Shown: positions 48,564 to 60,200, counted from the first letter of the stretch. The stretch: 64,000 nt of DNA from Lactarius indigo (GCA_025766275.1 JAFKAC010000183.1:1-64000), one strand, 5' to 3'. Notes: generated from the letters alone by a model not told the origin. Made by a program: numbers and translations.

Positions 48564-49382
48564 ATGAAATTTGTTCTCGCCTTCATTTCCTTTTTCTTCC
48601 TCGCCAGCACCGTTCACGGCAGTGCCTTCCTCGAACCCAGAACGAAGGGCGACTACGTGCAGAATCCTTCGGGAACTGCGTCATTCACATTTTATTCGGG
48701 CTGCGGCTATCCTGGTAAGCCCTAGTAAGCGTGCCTCCATGGTGCATACCCGAATGTAAAATCCCCCTTTAGCATGCGGAAAATCCGCTTCTGGATATAC
48801 GGCCGCGATGAACCAGCTTTCCTTTGGTGCACCCTCGGGCCTCGGTGCCGGAGATGCATGTGGGCGGTGCTTCAAGGTGACAGGCTCGGCGGACCCGTAC
48901 ACGCCAAGCAACAAGGGCCCATTCAAAAGCATCATCGTGAAGGTCACAAATCTGTGCCCCATTGAGGGTAACGAGAAATGGTGCGGCCAGACGGTCTCCA
49001 ACACCACCAACTCGTTCGGCCAGTCGGCGCAGTGCGTAAATTTCTTCTCTCTCCATTTTCCCTTGTTTTCGCTACACGGGAGGAGGCTTAACGAAGTATG
49101 CACGGTCGCAGCTTCGACCTGTGCCAGGAGTCCGGTGCCTCTGGGGCGTTTTTCTCGTCGGGGAATGGCGCACTGACTGGGACATACGAAGAAGTATCGT
49201 GCACGAGTTGGTCCGGCTCTGAAGGCTCAAGCCTCTGGGATGGCGCGTGCCTCGCGGACGAAAGTACTGGTACTTGGCCCTCGACTGGCTGTGGGAATAA
49301 AGGTGCGGAGCTCATTCATTGCCTACGCCGCAGAACGTTTTGGTTCATGTAAAGTTATGCTCTAGGTACTGCACCCTCTTGA
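48564..49382 (+). CDS. Secreted GH45 endo-1,4-beta-glucanase, subfamily C (Cel45A type), copy 1
   Basis: Extracellular endoglucanase that cuts beta-1,4-glucan. Four exons (48564-48714, 48773-49031, 49112-49302, 49366-49382) give 205 residues. The first 20 residues (MKFVLAFISFFFLASTVHGS) are a signal peptide, with no cellulose-binding module. Barwin-like core: FTFYSGCGYPAC, GDACGRCFKVTG, VKVTNLCPIEGNEKWCGQ, HFDLC. In subfamily-C Cel45A an Asn base and an Asp acid 22 residues apart are catalytic; here Asn in GNEKWC and Asp in HFDLC have exactly that spacing. The last splice (GTGCGG...CTCTAG) gives the family ending GNKGTAPS; reading through the intron would add an unrelated tail and stop at 49352. 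The gene is intact. Related folds (expansin, cerato-platanin, barwin) fit less well. Confidence 0.87.
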
Positions 49383-50141
49383 ATGAGAGGGGCGGGTGGT
49401 AGTGAGGTGCCGCATTATAGGGCAGCTGGAGGCACGCCCTGTGCGACAAATTTATGCCGGGGAAGTGATGGACACTAATGTCCCCGGCGCAGTCACTGCA
49501 AAGGTGAAAAAATAGCTGGCTTCGATGGTCATCTGAATAAATTTGTAAGATAGAACGTGACAAAGGAAAGACCTAGTAAAAAGTCACGACTCACAGGGGA
49601 TGTAAAACTCGTTTAAGAGCCTATACAATACTTGAGAGGATATACCCAAACTATTCTACGAGTTAGAGCGGATGAATTTTGTCAGACGATATAATCCGGG
49701 TGACCTCGATCACGTGCTCGCTCGATGGTGGGGTAACTATCTCGTTCATCGGTCTGCCCACTTGTTACTCAAAACGACTTAGCACCTAGCGCTCATGAAC
49801 CCTGACTGAGGACAGCTAATTTATTACAGATGCGCGGCCTCGGCGCAATGTCTCTAGCAGGCGACCGAGGTGACAGCGCCCTCTTGCGAGGAGAAACACT
49901 GCCTCCCACTTTTCCCCTTTGAACCCAAAACGAACTCTCAGCACTCCCAATGTCCTCAACGCGCCGCACTATCTAACACGCGTAAAGCATACCGCTAACA
50001 ACTGACAATAAATAGAACCACGGACTGGTGGCATGGCAGCATAGGGGACTTCCTCTCTTGTCTCCATTAAAGGGCGCATAAAATAGTCATACACCTTCTT
50101 AATGCCTATTCTGCTCCGCGCCAGCGCCTCAATACAGTTCT
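49383..50141. other. Spacer between GH45-1 and the NLR gene
   Basis: To about 49650 it is the outer part of the inverted-repeat arm. The rest has no gene that I can support. A minus-strand frame (about 49969-50140) continues the NLR gene after its stop codon and reads like diverged tail sequence. Confidence 0.4.
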
Positions 50142-52171
50142 CTACATCGGTCGCCCGCCCATTTCCTCTAGGGCCGCGGGAAGGGTGTCTAGAGTGCGTC
50201 GGACATCCGTCGAGGGACATTTTCGCAGGGTGTCTAGCTGGCTTGCTACCCACCGGAACCTATATGGGAGAAGTGAAGCTCAGAAGCAACGGAACCAGTG
50301 TTGCCTTACCTCCCATCGGCCTTTTCTGAGAGCGTGTCTATAGCCAGTTGTTTGTCCTTCTTGCTCCATGACTGCATCGCCTGATCTGTGTTAACGACGT
50401 GGCGGATATACTCCTGAATGTCCCGTATTTGTCCAACTTCCTCGTGAAGCGAGATAGAGCGGTATGCCAAGGGCTCGAGAACGTCTTTGATGTAATGCGC
50501 GGGACGGCTGGTCACGCATATACGGAGCTTCGGATACAAATTGGAGGAGTTGGCGAGGTCCTGCAATAAGTCCAAGACAGGATTACGCGGAGACGACGTC
50601 GAGGCGGCGGTGTTCGAGCATTCATCTAGCGCATCGACGATTATGTAAGTTGGCATTCGTTTGGCGGCTTTGAGCATATCTTTCAGACACTGAGTCAGTG
50701 CAGTCTCGCTGGGCCGCTCCCATCCGTTGCCATGTAGAGTGTATAGTTGAGAAAGGATCTCCCAACAAGGGTCGGATTGGTTCCCAAGCTGGAGGAGAAT
50801 AGAGGAAAGCAAGTCGCGGAGGTTGCACTTCTCGGGTTCTTTGTAATCGAAATAGAAGCAGGCCATCAAGGCGGTACCAGCCTCTTGCATGCGCTTGATA
50901 TCTTCGATGATTGTGGAGCTGTCGACGCGTTCAATATTAAACAATCAAGCGCTGGTAATCAACGCACCACAGTACGGTCTTTCCGGAGCCCGCTGTCAAA
51001 GAGGCGATTAGCCAGTCCTACAAAGGTGTTGGAGAGGGGAAGTACGCACGTTTTCCGTGGATCCACAACAGTGTGCCCATCATTTTCCATTGGTTGAACG
51101 TGCTTCCCCTAGCCGATAGCTCTAAAAAATCAAGACGTTGAGCTTCTCAATCTAGAAATTCACCAGGAACCATGAGTGCACCATTAAGTCGTTCCATTGC
51201 TAATTCGTCGCACAATCAATTGGTAGGATGAGCGTAATGCTATTGAGCGAGAAAGTTCATTCGCACCTTCTTCGATTACTTTTAAATCCTCATCGACATT
51301 GCGCGTCGCCCGGTTGCTTGGCCTCGGCCTATTACCGGCGTCGCGCGTATTAGCCCTTTGATTTCGCAACAGGGTCCTCCGAGCCTCCTGTGTAAGGATG
51401 TCCAACTCCTGTAACGCATTCTCAATTGCCTCCCCCCCTTCAAACTCTCCAGCGGATTGTTCTGCAATGTGGTGAGTAAAAGGTGATACAAGATAAGCAA
51501 ATATCATACGTCTTCGCCTCTGCATCATTTCCCCGGCTGCAAGCGCAAGGACGGTGATAATCTCATACATTATCTTTCGGCGTATCTCCATGATTTCCGG
51601 GGTGGGTCGAAGCCCAGGTTGAGGCTTGCGACGTTCGAGAGAACCACGGATACTCTCGAAGAGGTCAACGAGATCACTGTAGCTCTGGAGGACGCCCTTG
51701 GCTTCCTGAAAGACCGAAGGATGACTATTTGCCGTTATAAAAATAAGAGGGTAGACTCACCGCGAGAAGAATACCAATAGCCGTGAAGATCAGCTTTCCA
51801 GGCTTGAATACGAGAAATAGGTGACTGAATACAATGGCCTATTAGGAACGTTGAGGGCTTACCAATTTAGTGGTCTCAGATTGGGACATAGTGTATAGGC
51901 CATGTACGATTGGTTTCAAGGCGTTCATCAGCCTCGAGTCGCCCTTGCGATATTGGTTGTAGTTCTTTCTGACTTGTTTACGATATTCGTACAGGATGGC
52001 CTTGGGAGTGGTGCAACTGTCAATTACGGCAGCGAAAGAGTGGGTGGATAAATCGAGTCCTGTCCGTGTTTTGAAGTCATCCAAAGCGACGTCGAAGTTT
52101 GTGCTTGAATTTGAAGCATTTGAAGCTGCAGCAGCGGAAGAGGAGGAGGAGGATTGTTGTGCTGTAGACAT
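50142..52171 (-). CDS. Goodbye-NACHT NLR-like STAND protein, C-terminally truncated
   Basis: NLR-like signal-transduction NTPases act in fungal non-self recognition. The ATG at 52171 begins a serine/alanine-rich tail, then FDVALDDFKTRTGLDLSTHS and RKGDSRLMNALKPIVHGLYT, the N-terminal Goodbye domain. It continues in further exons with VFKPGKLIFTAIGILLA, SYSDLVDLFESIRGSLER and IMYEIITVLALAAGEM. After a linker, WIHGK joins a 25-nt exon (50968-50992) to give the P-loop GKPGSGKTVLC, then CSTIIEDIKRM. Walker B is TYIIVDALDECS. Blocks LRICVTSRPAHYIKDVL and LSEKADG-RFRWVASQLDTLR follow. The frame closes at 50142 after LPAALEEMGGRPM, just past the NTPase. The usual winged-helix and repeat (WD40, ankyrin or TPR) region is missing. 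It lies between the arms of the GH45 inverted repeat. It may be a pseudogene or a repeat-less NLR. Confidence 0.75.
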
Positions 52172-53606
52172 ACTGATAATCGTGGTGGTTGAACGGAAAG
52201 GGGGCGATCGTGGAGTCCAGCTGACATCATCAACTAGTAACTATATTGAACCTCCGTCGCCTGCTCTAGTGTTGTCTCCTGTATCCTGACCAAAGTCCAC
52301 ATAACATCAGATCGTACAATTTCATGATGTCAATGCCACGTCATCACTCGTGGAGAAGTGGAATTTTTCTATCGTGCGAGTGAACTCTGTTTTATTAGGA
52401 CTGCACCCAATGTTTGCCGCTGCCGTGACTGGCACTGATCATGTGAATGTATGCGAACGTTCACCATAACACGCTACGGTCTCTTTTCTCTCTAGGGCCT
52501 AGGTTGTAGCTCCGAAAAATGAGTCACAACGGGGGTATCTCAGTTTGCCAATGCCAATGCACTGCTCGCCAGCCACAATCCCGACAAATGATAACTGTAA
52601 TTTTAAATCTCGATCACGATCCTAAGATCCAAAAGCGGGCCAATTACATGGTCAATTTCTTCAACCCCAGAAATAGAAAGCTGAGCCAGCCTCCTTTTAG
52701 GATGCGCCTTGCTAACGTCTTCTCATCAGTCTCTGACTCGGGCCCCCTTGTCTCCGCTTTCTCAGGCTGCGCCGGGTATTTGAACTGGGTATTAGGGGTG
52801 TAAACGAGACTTTTTGGTACGCGGAATCGCAGTCACCACGAAGAAGCAATTGCGACTGGAGCCCTTCCGGGTCATTCAACCGCAACAATCACTCTCCTTT
52901 GACCTCTCAACGGAGCTTCTTGCCCGCATCTTATCACACTAATATTTGCGCCTCCTCGTCCTCTTAGTGGTCTGTTTCTACGAAAACTGGGCTATTTCCT
53001 CGAATATCTTGCAACCCAACCTGACTGGTTTCCACGGGAAAACCTCATTGTACCTCACTGTCTTCTCATCTTCTCTAGGATAAATTGATTCTACGTGCTA
53101 CTGTTATCGTATACTGACCTTGCAGTCTATCTCCTCAAATGACCCGACAATATATTTTGGGTGTTTTTGCTCGCGAACGGCTTTTACATCCCCTGTGAGC
53201 TTGGAATCGCTGTTACCCGTGGCTTGCTTGTGACTATTGGCCTTTTTTTGTCACTTTTACTCTCAAAAATCACAAAATACTGACCAATGAGGGCGGGCTT
53301 TTGGTATTGCCTTTATTGAATTAACCACAGGTGACTCCTCATTCTCTCCTAGAGGCGCTAACCTTTGGATAAATTTTCCTAGAGCGTGTGAAATGGAGAT
53401 GAAAGCATCGACAATTTAACGAATGTCGAGTTCCGAGAACATGTGAAACTCCCAGCGATACTAACTCATCTATTTGACTATGCTCTAGAAATTGATACAA
53501 TTAAGTGTACATCATCTCGTACCTAGCCTCCGATCATCGCATGACGCATAACCCCCGTTGTCCCGCGATACGACACCTCGAGTCATTACTTTCCCGCCTC
53601 ATTCGT
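52172..53606. other. NLR upstream region and right GH45 flank
   Basis: No gene is supported. A short plus-strand frame (52519-52803) has no recognisable family. From about 53150 the sequence is the outer part of the right inverted-repeat arm. No clear TATA box was found for the NLR. Confidence 0.4.
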
Positions 53607-54409
53607 TCAAGAGGGTGCGGTGCCTAGAGCGTAATTTTTTCATGAGCTAAAACGTTCTGCAGCGTGGGGAAGGGCTGAGCTCTGCACCTTTATTCCCACA
53701 GCCAGTCGAGGGCCAGCTAGTAGTATTTTCGCCCGCGAGACACGCGCCGTCCCAGAGGCTCGTGCCTTCAGAACCGGACCAGTTTGTGCATGGTACTTCT
53801 TCGTATGTGCCAATCAGTGCGCCATTTCCTGACGGGAAGAACGCCCCGGAGGCACCCGAATCCTGGTACAGGTCAAAGCTACATCCTTGCATTGTTAAGA
53901 ACGCCAGCCGTGTGGTGAAGACGAACGAAAACAAGAAATTACGCACTGCACCGACTGGCCAAACGAATTGGTGGTGTTGGAGACCGTCTGGCCGCACCAT
54001 TGCCGGTTGCCTTGGATAGGGCACAGATCTGTGACCTTCACGATGATGCTTTTGAACGGGCCCTTGTCGCTTGGCGAGTACGGGTCCGCCGAGCCTGTCA
54101 CCTTAAAGCATCGCCCACACGCATCCCCGGCACCGAGGCCTGACGGCGCACCAAAGGCAAGCTGGTTCATCGCAGCAGTATAACCAGAGACAGTTTTGCC
54201 ACATGCTAAAGGGATTTTACACTCAGGTACGTGCCATGGAAGCACCATTAGTGAGGCTTACCAGGATAGCCGTTGCCCGAGTAAAATGTAAATGATGCGG
54301 TGCCCGAAGGATTCTGCACGTAGTCACCCTCTGTTCTGGCCTCGAGGACGGCGCCACCGTGCACGGCGCTGGCGAGAAAGAAGGAAATGAAGGTGAGAAC
54401 AGATTTCAT
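53607..54409 (-). CDS. Secreted GH45 endoglucanase, subfamily C, copy 2
   Basis: Paralogue of GH45-1 with the same four-exon structure and a signal peptide starting MKSVLTFISFFLASAVHG from ATG 54409. Core blocks are FTFYSGNGYPAC, SGYTAAMNQLAFGAPSG, GDACGRCFKVTG, VKVTDLCPIQGNRQWCGQ, HFDLYQDSGASGAFF and LWDGACLAGE, ending GNKGTAPS after the last intron (stop 53607-53609). The catalytic Asn (GNRQWC) and Asp (HFDLY) are kept with the same 22-residue spacing. Two cysteines present in copy 1 are lost: SGCGYP becomes SGNGYP and FDLC becomes FDLY. If these form a disulfide in copy 1, both partners were lost together. The enzyme could remain active but less stable. No frameshift was found. Confidence 0.84.
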
Positions 54410-54487
54410 GGAGGATGGTGGTATTGTGTTATTATCGTCGTTGTCTTTGGCGTTTTCTGAGACCTGCCCCTCCCTGTCAGGTCTTTC

Positions 54488-54494
54488 ATTTATA
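54488..54494 (-). promoter_or_regulatory. TATA box of GH45-2
   Basis: On the minus strand TATAAAT lies about 80-85 bp upstream of the start codon, in the same GCACGTATAAA context as the other copy. Confidence 0.55.
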
Positions 54495-54841
54495 CGTGCA
54501 TCCTGGGGAATTCTGCATCAAAGCCGTATTCCGCAGCGTATAGCAACGAGGACGCGGTGACCGCCTTACGCTGGCAGTGCTGATGACATAAGCATGGAGC
54601 CTTGGGTGACGGCGCTAATCAATGAATCAAAGGAAATGAGCCGACCCCTCGTTGCGATGAAAGCATTCGGAGTAGACCTTACCCTAGCTGCGGCGTTCAA
54701 ATTTCAGCCTGGGTGATTCTGGCCAGTGCACTTACAGAGTCGCTTCAAGTTATTGGCTCCGAGTCAGCGCCACTATGGCACTCACAGCGGCGGTTGGTGA
54801 TAAATCAGTCCAGTGTAAGCCCCTTTGGTTAGCCCACAATT

Positions 54842-55361
54842 TCATAGGCTGCGCGGGCAAGTGTCGAGGGTTATCATATGGATCAAGTTGTCAATCAATT
54901 TCTTTATTTTTTTCGATAAATAGACCTTTCTTTGAAAATCTGAGTCTATCCTCGTAGTCCACTCCATTTTATTGTCTTGAAGAACAAGAACCCCATCGAA
55001 GCGCACTCTTACACGCACATCAACATAGCTGCCACCACCAGAGGTCGATACCGTGATATCCGAATCAGACCCGAACACTGAGCAGTGGATCGAGTCTGTC
55101 GAGGAGGAACTCTGTGAAAACAGGCGACAAGCGATAAGCCGTATCAGTTCGGCATAATTAAGGCTCTTGGCTAACAGAAGTGGAGCATAAGGCGACCGGG
55201 GCTGCGACCAACGGAAGATAAACAGGCTCGCTAGCAGCAGCTTGCCGACGGGGACGAGTGCCCCGTTTCTTCTCGCAGACGATTTTCCGCGCCGCTTGCA
55301 TAGTAGTGTATTTTACGGCAGAGATAGACTCAGATAGGCAAACACTGCCAGTGGAGCCCAT
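54842..55361 (-). CDS. Hypothetical protein, two exons
   Basis: Not recognised. The ATG at 55361 begins MGSTGSVCLSESISAVKYTT. A GTTAGC...TTTCACAG intron joins STS to SSSSTDSIHCSVFGSDSDIT in phase 0, and the second exon reads to a stop at 54842 through VRVRVRFDGVLVLQ and a lysine-rich segment (KVYLSKKIKKLIDN). The joined protein is about 145 residues, soluble, with a basic patch (KKRGTRPRR). The clean phase-0 join and two adjacent open frames are the only support. It could be a lineage-specific gene or chance. Confidence 0.35.
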
Positions 55362-55653
55362 GGGTTACATCTTTCTAGGTGTGCTGCGGGCGTGCCCAAG
55401 TTGGCTGGGCACCACCACGGACACGATATAGAGCCTATGACCGCTCACAAAGATTGAATAAGGGCCACAGTGGGAGTCTGAGTAGAAGCGCAAAAGGAAC
55501 TTGAAGAGAAGAGCTGGAGATCGCGAGATTACGGAAGCGATGCAGACAAGAGCGGGAATTTATTTTGGCGAGTGAAAATGATCAAGTGTATGGGAGTACA
55601 GTGAACGTGTTCGCCTAGCGATTGTGGCAGTCCATCAAGTTGGCTTCGTCAAA

Positions 55654-56277
55654 CTAGTATATCGACAAATGGAGCAACAACTCGCGTCTTCGGAGTAACA
55701 AATGGCAGATAGGATGAGAAGAACAAGGTGCACGCGCGGTGCTTTGTAGTCCTTTCAGAGAGAGCAGACTACGAGAGTCCCTGAAAAGTAAAGGAGATTT
55801 TTGCAAGCGAGCGAGGCGAACCAAGGTACGACGTTGGGAGCTACGAAAACCAAGACGACAACTACGAAACGTGGGACGAATGTGAACACAATAGTATGGT
55901 GAAGAATTACTGAGGCGGGAATCGGCGAGTCTAGAAACTTCGAAGGCGAGTGTGAGGACTTCGGAGACGGCGAAGGTGTGTACAGGCCACGCAAAGGTAG
56001 GAGAGTAAATCGCAATAATACCGTTATCATTTTGGGAGGTGTGGAAGTTGCATTCGGCGTCAGCAGAACACAGCGTAGTGAATACTAAAGTCACGAGTTT
56101 CTCTCCGCAGCAAACTTCCAGACTACAGTAATAGCCATTTGGAAGAATTCTGAAGGAGTAATATATTCCGCAGTAACGCTGAGGTCTCTTCATGCCCGTG
56201 TAGCACACGTGCACAAGGCGCACTAGCGCTAGTAAGAACGTAGACAGCCGACCTTTGACTGCGCAAGGTACGACCAC
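55654..56277 (-). CDS. Hypothetical cysteine-rich, possibly secreted protein
   Basis: Not recognised. The frame from 56277 starts MVVPCAVKGRLSTFLLALVR, a possible signal sequence, followed by a Cys-rich region (RYCGIYYS, NGYYCSLEVCCGE, LCSADAEC) of the kind seen in small secreted fungal proteins. A TATAATA box lies about 75 bp upstream (near 56353). The second half of the 207-residue frame is serine/arginine-rich and may be intronic or untranslated, since GT-AG borders after the Cys-rich part are available. The true structure is uncertain. Confidence 0.3.
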   Translation of the reverse strand: MVVPCAVKGRLSTFLLALVRLVHVCYTGMKRPQRYCGIYYSFRILPNGYYCSLEVCCGEKLVTLVFTTLCSADAECNFHTSQNDNGIIAIYSPTFAWPVHTFAVSEVLTLAFEVSRLADSRLSNSSPYYCVHIRPTFRSCRLGFRSSQRRTLVRLARLQKSPLLFRDSRSLLSLKGLQSTARAPCSSHPICHLLLRRRELLLHLSIY

Positions 56278-57208
56278 GTCGATGTGGAAAGGCGTGTGGC
56301 AGAGTATATCGAGCGCTAGTCTCTTGGATTATGGGGGATATGCTGCGGAGCGCCTCTATTATAGGAGAGGGAGGGCATATATCGGCGTCTGTATACGTGC
56401 GCAGCCTAGGAACACCCACGGGAATGACGACCCAAAGAGGGCCAAATTGAACTTCTCTCAGAGGTAGTTCCCAGCCGCAGGGGACTGGGTACCAGACATG
56501 AGCAGAACTTGCAACTTCAGAGACCCAAAGGGAAAAGGTGCGGCAGAAATGCGAGATCTGATAACGCGTTATGAGGTTAGAATGACACATTGCGGTTCGC
56601 GAATGAGGCATGTAAATGCTTCGATAGAATGCCGCATAGTACTATGGTAGTAGTCCGAGTCAAGATCGACGTCGGGAAAGGAATTTAACGGGTCAGTTAA
56701 CCATTCCGGGCCGGTTTCGCGGCGATATCTTCGGGGCTTGAAGACAAGCTTCAAGCTGAAGACGCACTTTGCAACTCTTTACTGTGTCATTAACGATAAC
56801 ATCGCAGCGTTAGATAACCTCGATTGCGTCGGTCTCGACTCTTCCAAGGCATAACCGAAGTATTGGGTCAATCACTCCACCTGGAAAGATTAATACATCA
56901 CAGTCGCATGACGTGTACCAGCGGGACACAATGCTGCGCATGCGGCTGCGGCTTCTCTCACTGGCACTTCACCGGAACGGGTCGGAATCTTACCCCCTTG
57001 GCTTCGCCACCCCAGTCCGTACCAGTCACGGTACCAAAAGGCCTAGGCGGTCTTCACCCAATAAGACCTATGGGCTGCACATTCTGAATGGCGGTGCTCT
57101 CCTTACTTATTCCTAGCGTAGTGGTCTCACTGGTATTGACAATTATCCATCCTCCCGTTTTCCGACAGTCTTCACCTTTCACCGATATTTCGTACACTTA
57201 CCCAAGAT
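56278..57208. other. Upstream region of RdRP-6
   Basis: No gene is supported. The array core promoter (GCGGTTGCGCACC box, CCGCAGC and TATA) was not found here, so RdRP-6 is under different control from copies 1-5. The DNA just before the ATG is pyrimidine-rich (CTTTCACCG-ATTTCG). Confidence 0.4.
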
Positions 57209-60200
57209 ATGGAAATAGAGCTCAAAGGCATTGATCGTGGCGCGGACATCTGCGACGTCTATGAAGCCGTGGCACGGGTCCTTCACGGCCCCGAGCTTTA
57301 CGATCCAAACGACCGAAGAAACAAAGGCAGAAAACCCTACTTCGAGATAGTCCCTGGCGAGAGTCCCGCTGGCCGGATTCACAACGGAACTGCTCTCCTT
57401 CGCGTCTGTTCCGGACTCGGGGAGCGTTTGTTTCGATGGATTTTTGAATCTTCAAAAAATACTTTCGTCGTTGGAAACTCAGGTCGAGCACTTCGCCTTT
57501 TCAAAACTCATCGCGATATCCCACCAGACGTCGAATACAAACTCGAGAAGGCGCTTTATGTCGACCCCAACCAAGAAAAGGAACGTCAGAAAATTGAAGA
57601 TAGAGCAAGACAAGTTCGTCTGCGAATTGCAAAAGTTCAGTTCGGCGTGTGGTACACACAGCCAGGGTCAAACTCTCCCCCAAATCATGGGAGAACATTT
57701 TCTATTGAGCATGAACGCGAATTCCTCAGCAAGAGCGCAGCATATATCAACATTGTATATGAACGTCGTCTCATTTGCATTGATGTGAGTGGCGACTCTC
57801 ATGTAGCTCAGATAGAATTCACATATCCAGAACTTCAGATAGGACAACGGGAAACCGAAGAAATTAATTATCAAGTCCTTGTCAAGTTCTCGAGTATCCG
57901 AAAACTGGGCACTGGCTTTGATGCCAAACATGGGCCATGTAGGCGCCTCCAGCATTGGTGCCTCTATCTGACTCATGGCAGATCTTTAATGACAGGCATC
58001 ATTTTCGACCTACGCGTACCGCCGACTTTTGAGATGGAGAGTTATAATAATCGCGTACCTGAAGGCATTCAGCGCAGAGGCAGAGTCAAGACGCGTGATC
58101 GTATGTCGTCGCTCGACGATTCTCACGCCCTCGTCGCTCCGTACGCGTTCCAGCTACGTGTCGTCCTCTCACAACAAAACGACCTTTGTAAATTTGAAGA
58201 GATATGCAAGGAAGTGCAATGCCAACCTATACCTAGACGGGTTTATCGTGTAGACTCCTCCTCAAAGCAGTTTTTCCGGCAAGGCGCCATGGACAACGTC
58301 TCGAATTGGATCAAGAAAATGGAGTGGAAATGCGCCTTTCAGATCGAGGCATATCTACGTTGCGGCCTTTTGAATACTGACGACCTACTCGCTAGTCTCC
58401 GAAGTCCAATCGAAGAGGCCATTCGTGATAATAAGTCTGAGGCGAGCGAGTTTCTTCGCCAATTTTCCAGTGCCCTCGGGTCGCGTGAGCCAGGCGAAAC
58501 GCCCAGCGTTTGCCTTTCTCGCTTTCGCACAGAGAACCCTATCATCGATCCAGTTGAACTCGTGCAAGGGCATATCCTGTGCCATCATGTAGTAATAACA
58601 CCCTCCCGGATCCTTCTTGAGGGCCCCTTCAAGACGCAATCAAACCGCGTTATCCGCCGCTACCAGAATCATGACCCAACACTGGTCGAACGTTTTGTGC
58701 GTGTCGAGTTCCGCGACGAGGACCACCTCGCATACCGTTGGGATGGAGACGTAGACGGGACCCGGTTTTTGCAACGACGAGTTGGCAAGATTTTACGCGA
58801 AGGCTTCGAAGTTGCCGGACGCAAGTTCGAGTTTCTCGCGTACTCAACTAGCTCGCTCCGTGAGCACGCCGTATGGTTCGTCTCACCGTTCCGTGATCCC
58901 GCCGAAGGATACGTCAACGCAAGGATAATTCGGGCGTCACTCGGCGACTTTTCGGGCCTGCTTCGGACGCCTAGCAAGTGGGCAGCGAGGATCGCACAGG
59001 CGTTTACCGCGACAGATCCTAGTATGACGATTCGGCGCGACCAGTGGGAAGAGCAAGACGACCTGGGTCCTCACACAGATGGCGTGGGCACGATCTCTCT
59101 GGAATTGGCAGACATGATTTGGGAAGAAAAATGTCGTGCCCGTGAAATCGTCGGAGAGGAACAGGACAGGCCGTCTACGTACCAGTTCGGAGACAAACGG
59201 GTCAGACCATCCGCGTACCAGTTCCGGTTCCTTGGCTACAAAGGTGTTGTCGTTGTCGATCGTATGCTCAAGGGTATCAAGATGCGCCTGCGCAAGTCCC
59301 AGCGCAAGTTTCCGGTGCGCAACGTCTCAGAGGCTGAGTTTGAGATCGCGCGTTCTTTTGATTACCCAAACCCGGTCCACCTGAATAGGTCCGTGATTTT
59401 TGTGTCTTCTGCACATATGCTAACTCTCGAGGCCGCTCAACTCTCTAGGCCCGCGGTGATGGCACTGGAAGATCTTGGAGTCAAGAAGCAGGCCTTTTTG
59501 GATCTTCAGGAAGAAGCGAAAGCGCGCATATACCTTGCCAGAGATTCGCTCAAAGTATTCGCGGGCTTACTCAGGAGTCAAACTCTCGGTGTCAAATACC
59601 ATCTGCCGTTCATTCTCGAGCAACTAATCAAGCTTGGTCTCGATTTTAGGGACTATCTTGACAAGGAGGCCATTTGTAGTGCCTTCCTCGGGCGCTTGGT
59701 TCGCGACTCGATGAATCACTCGCTTCGACAGATGAAGTTCAAGGCGCGAATCCCGGTTCCGCGCAGCTATCAGTTGGTCGGCGTTGCGGATGAAGGTCGT
59801 GCGTATATTAACGAGGGTGCACAACCAGACAAAATATTCACACTAGGAGAGAAACAAATTTATGGTATGATTCGTTGCGGATGCGTCGTGTGTTTCCGCT
59901 CACAGCAATGACAGTCTGCGTACAAGAGTCCATGGATAAAGAGCCCGAATATTTGAAAGGCACATGTCTTATTTCACGGAGCCCAGTGATTCATCCTGGC
60001 GATAGTACGTAGGCGCGTCGTCTTTCCAGGTATCGGCGATACTCATCGTCGTCGTATATAATAGTACAACGCGTCTACGCAGTAGGAAAACCCCCTGATG
60101 ATAAGATCTGCTTTTTTAGTGAATTGAAAAATGTTGTTGTACTGCCCGCCATCGGTATGCATTGTCGGGGTAACCTTCCTGCTTTTAGTTGATACGTGTT

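Larger units (their letters stand above)
48050..49650 (+). repeat. Inverted duplication, left arm (GH45-1)
   Basis: The arm is homologous to the reverse complement of about 53150-54800. Matches start upstream of the gene (ATACTG-GCTGACTCGGA-CCAA near 48122; CGTCCTCGTTGCTATACGCTG near 48390), run through the gene, and continue downstream to a CACAGGGGATGTAAAA box (about 49594, reverse complement near 53185). Arms are about 1.6 kb. Confidence 0.75.
53150..54800 (-). repeat. Inverted duplication, right arm (GH45-2)
   Basis: Reverse-complement homologue of 48050-49650, covering promoter, gene and downstream flank. About 3.5 kb containing the NLR lies between the arms. Confidence 0.75.

Noticed and set aside
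48564..54409. Expansin, cerato-platanin or barwin-type protein instead of GH45
   Set aside because: The exact ending GNKGTAPS, the HFDLC block and the Asn-Asp spacing of 22 residues fit subfamily-C GH45.
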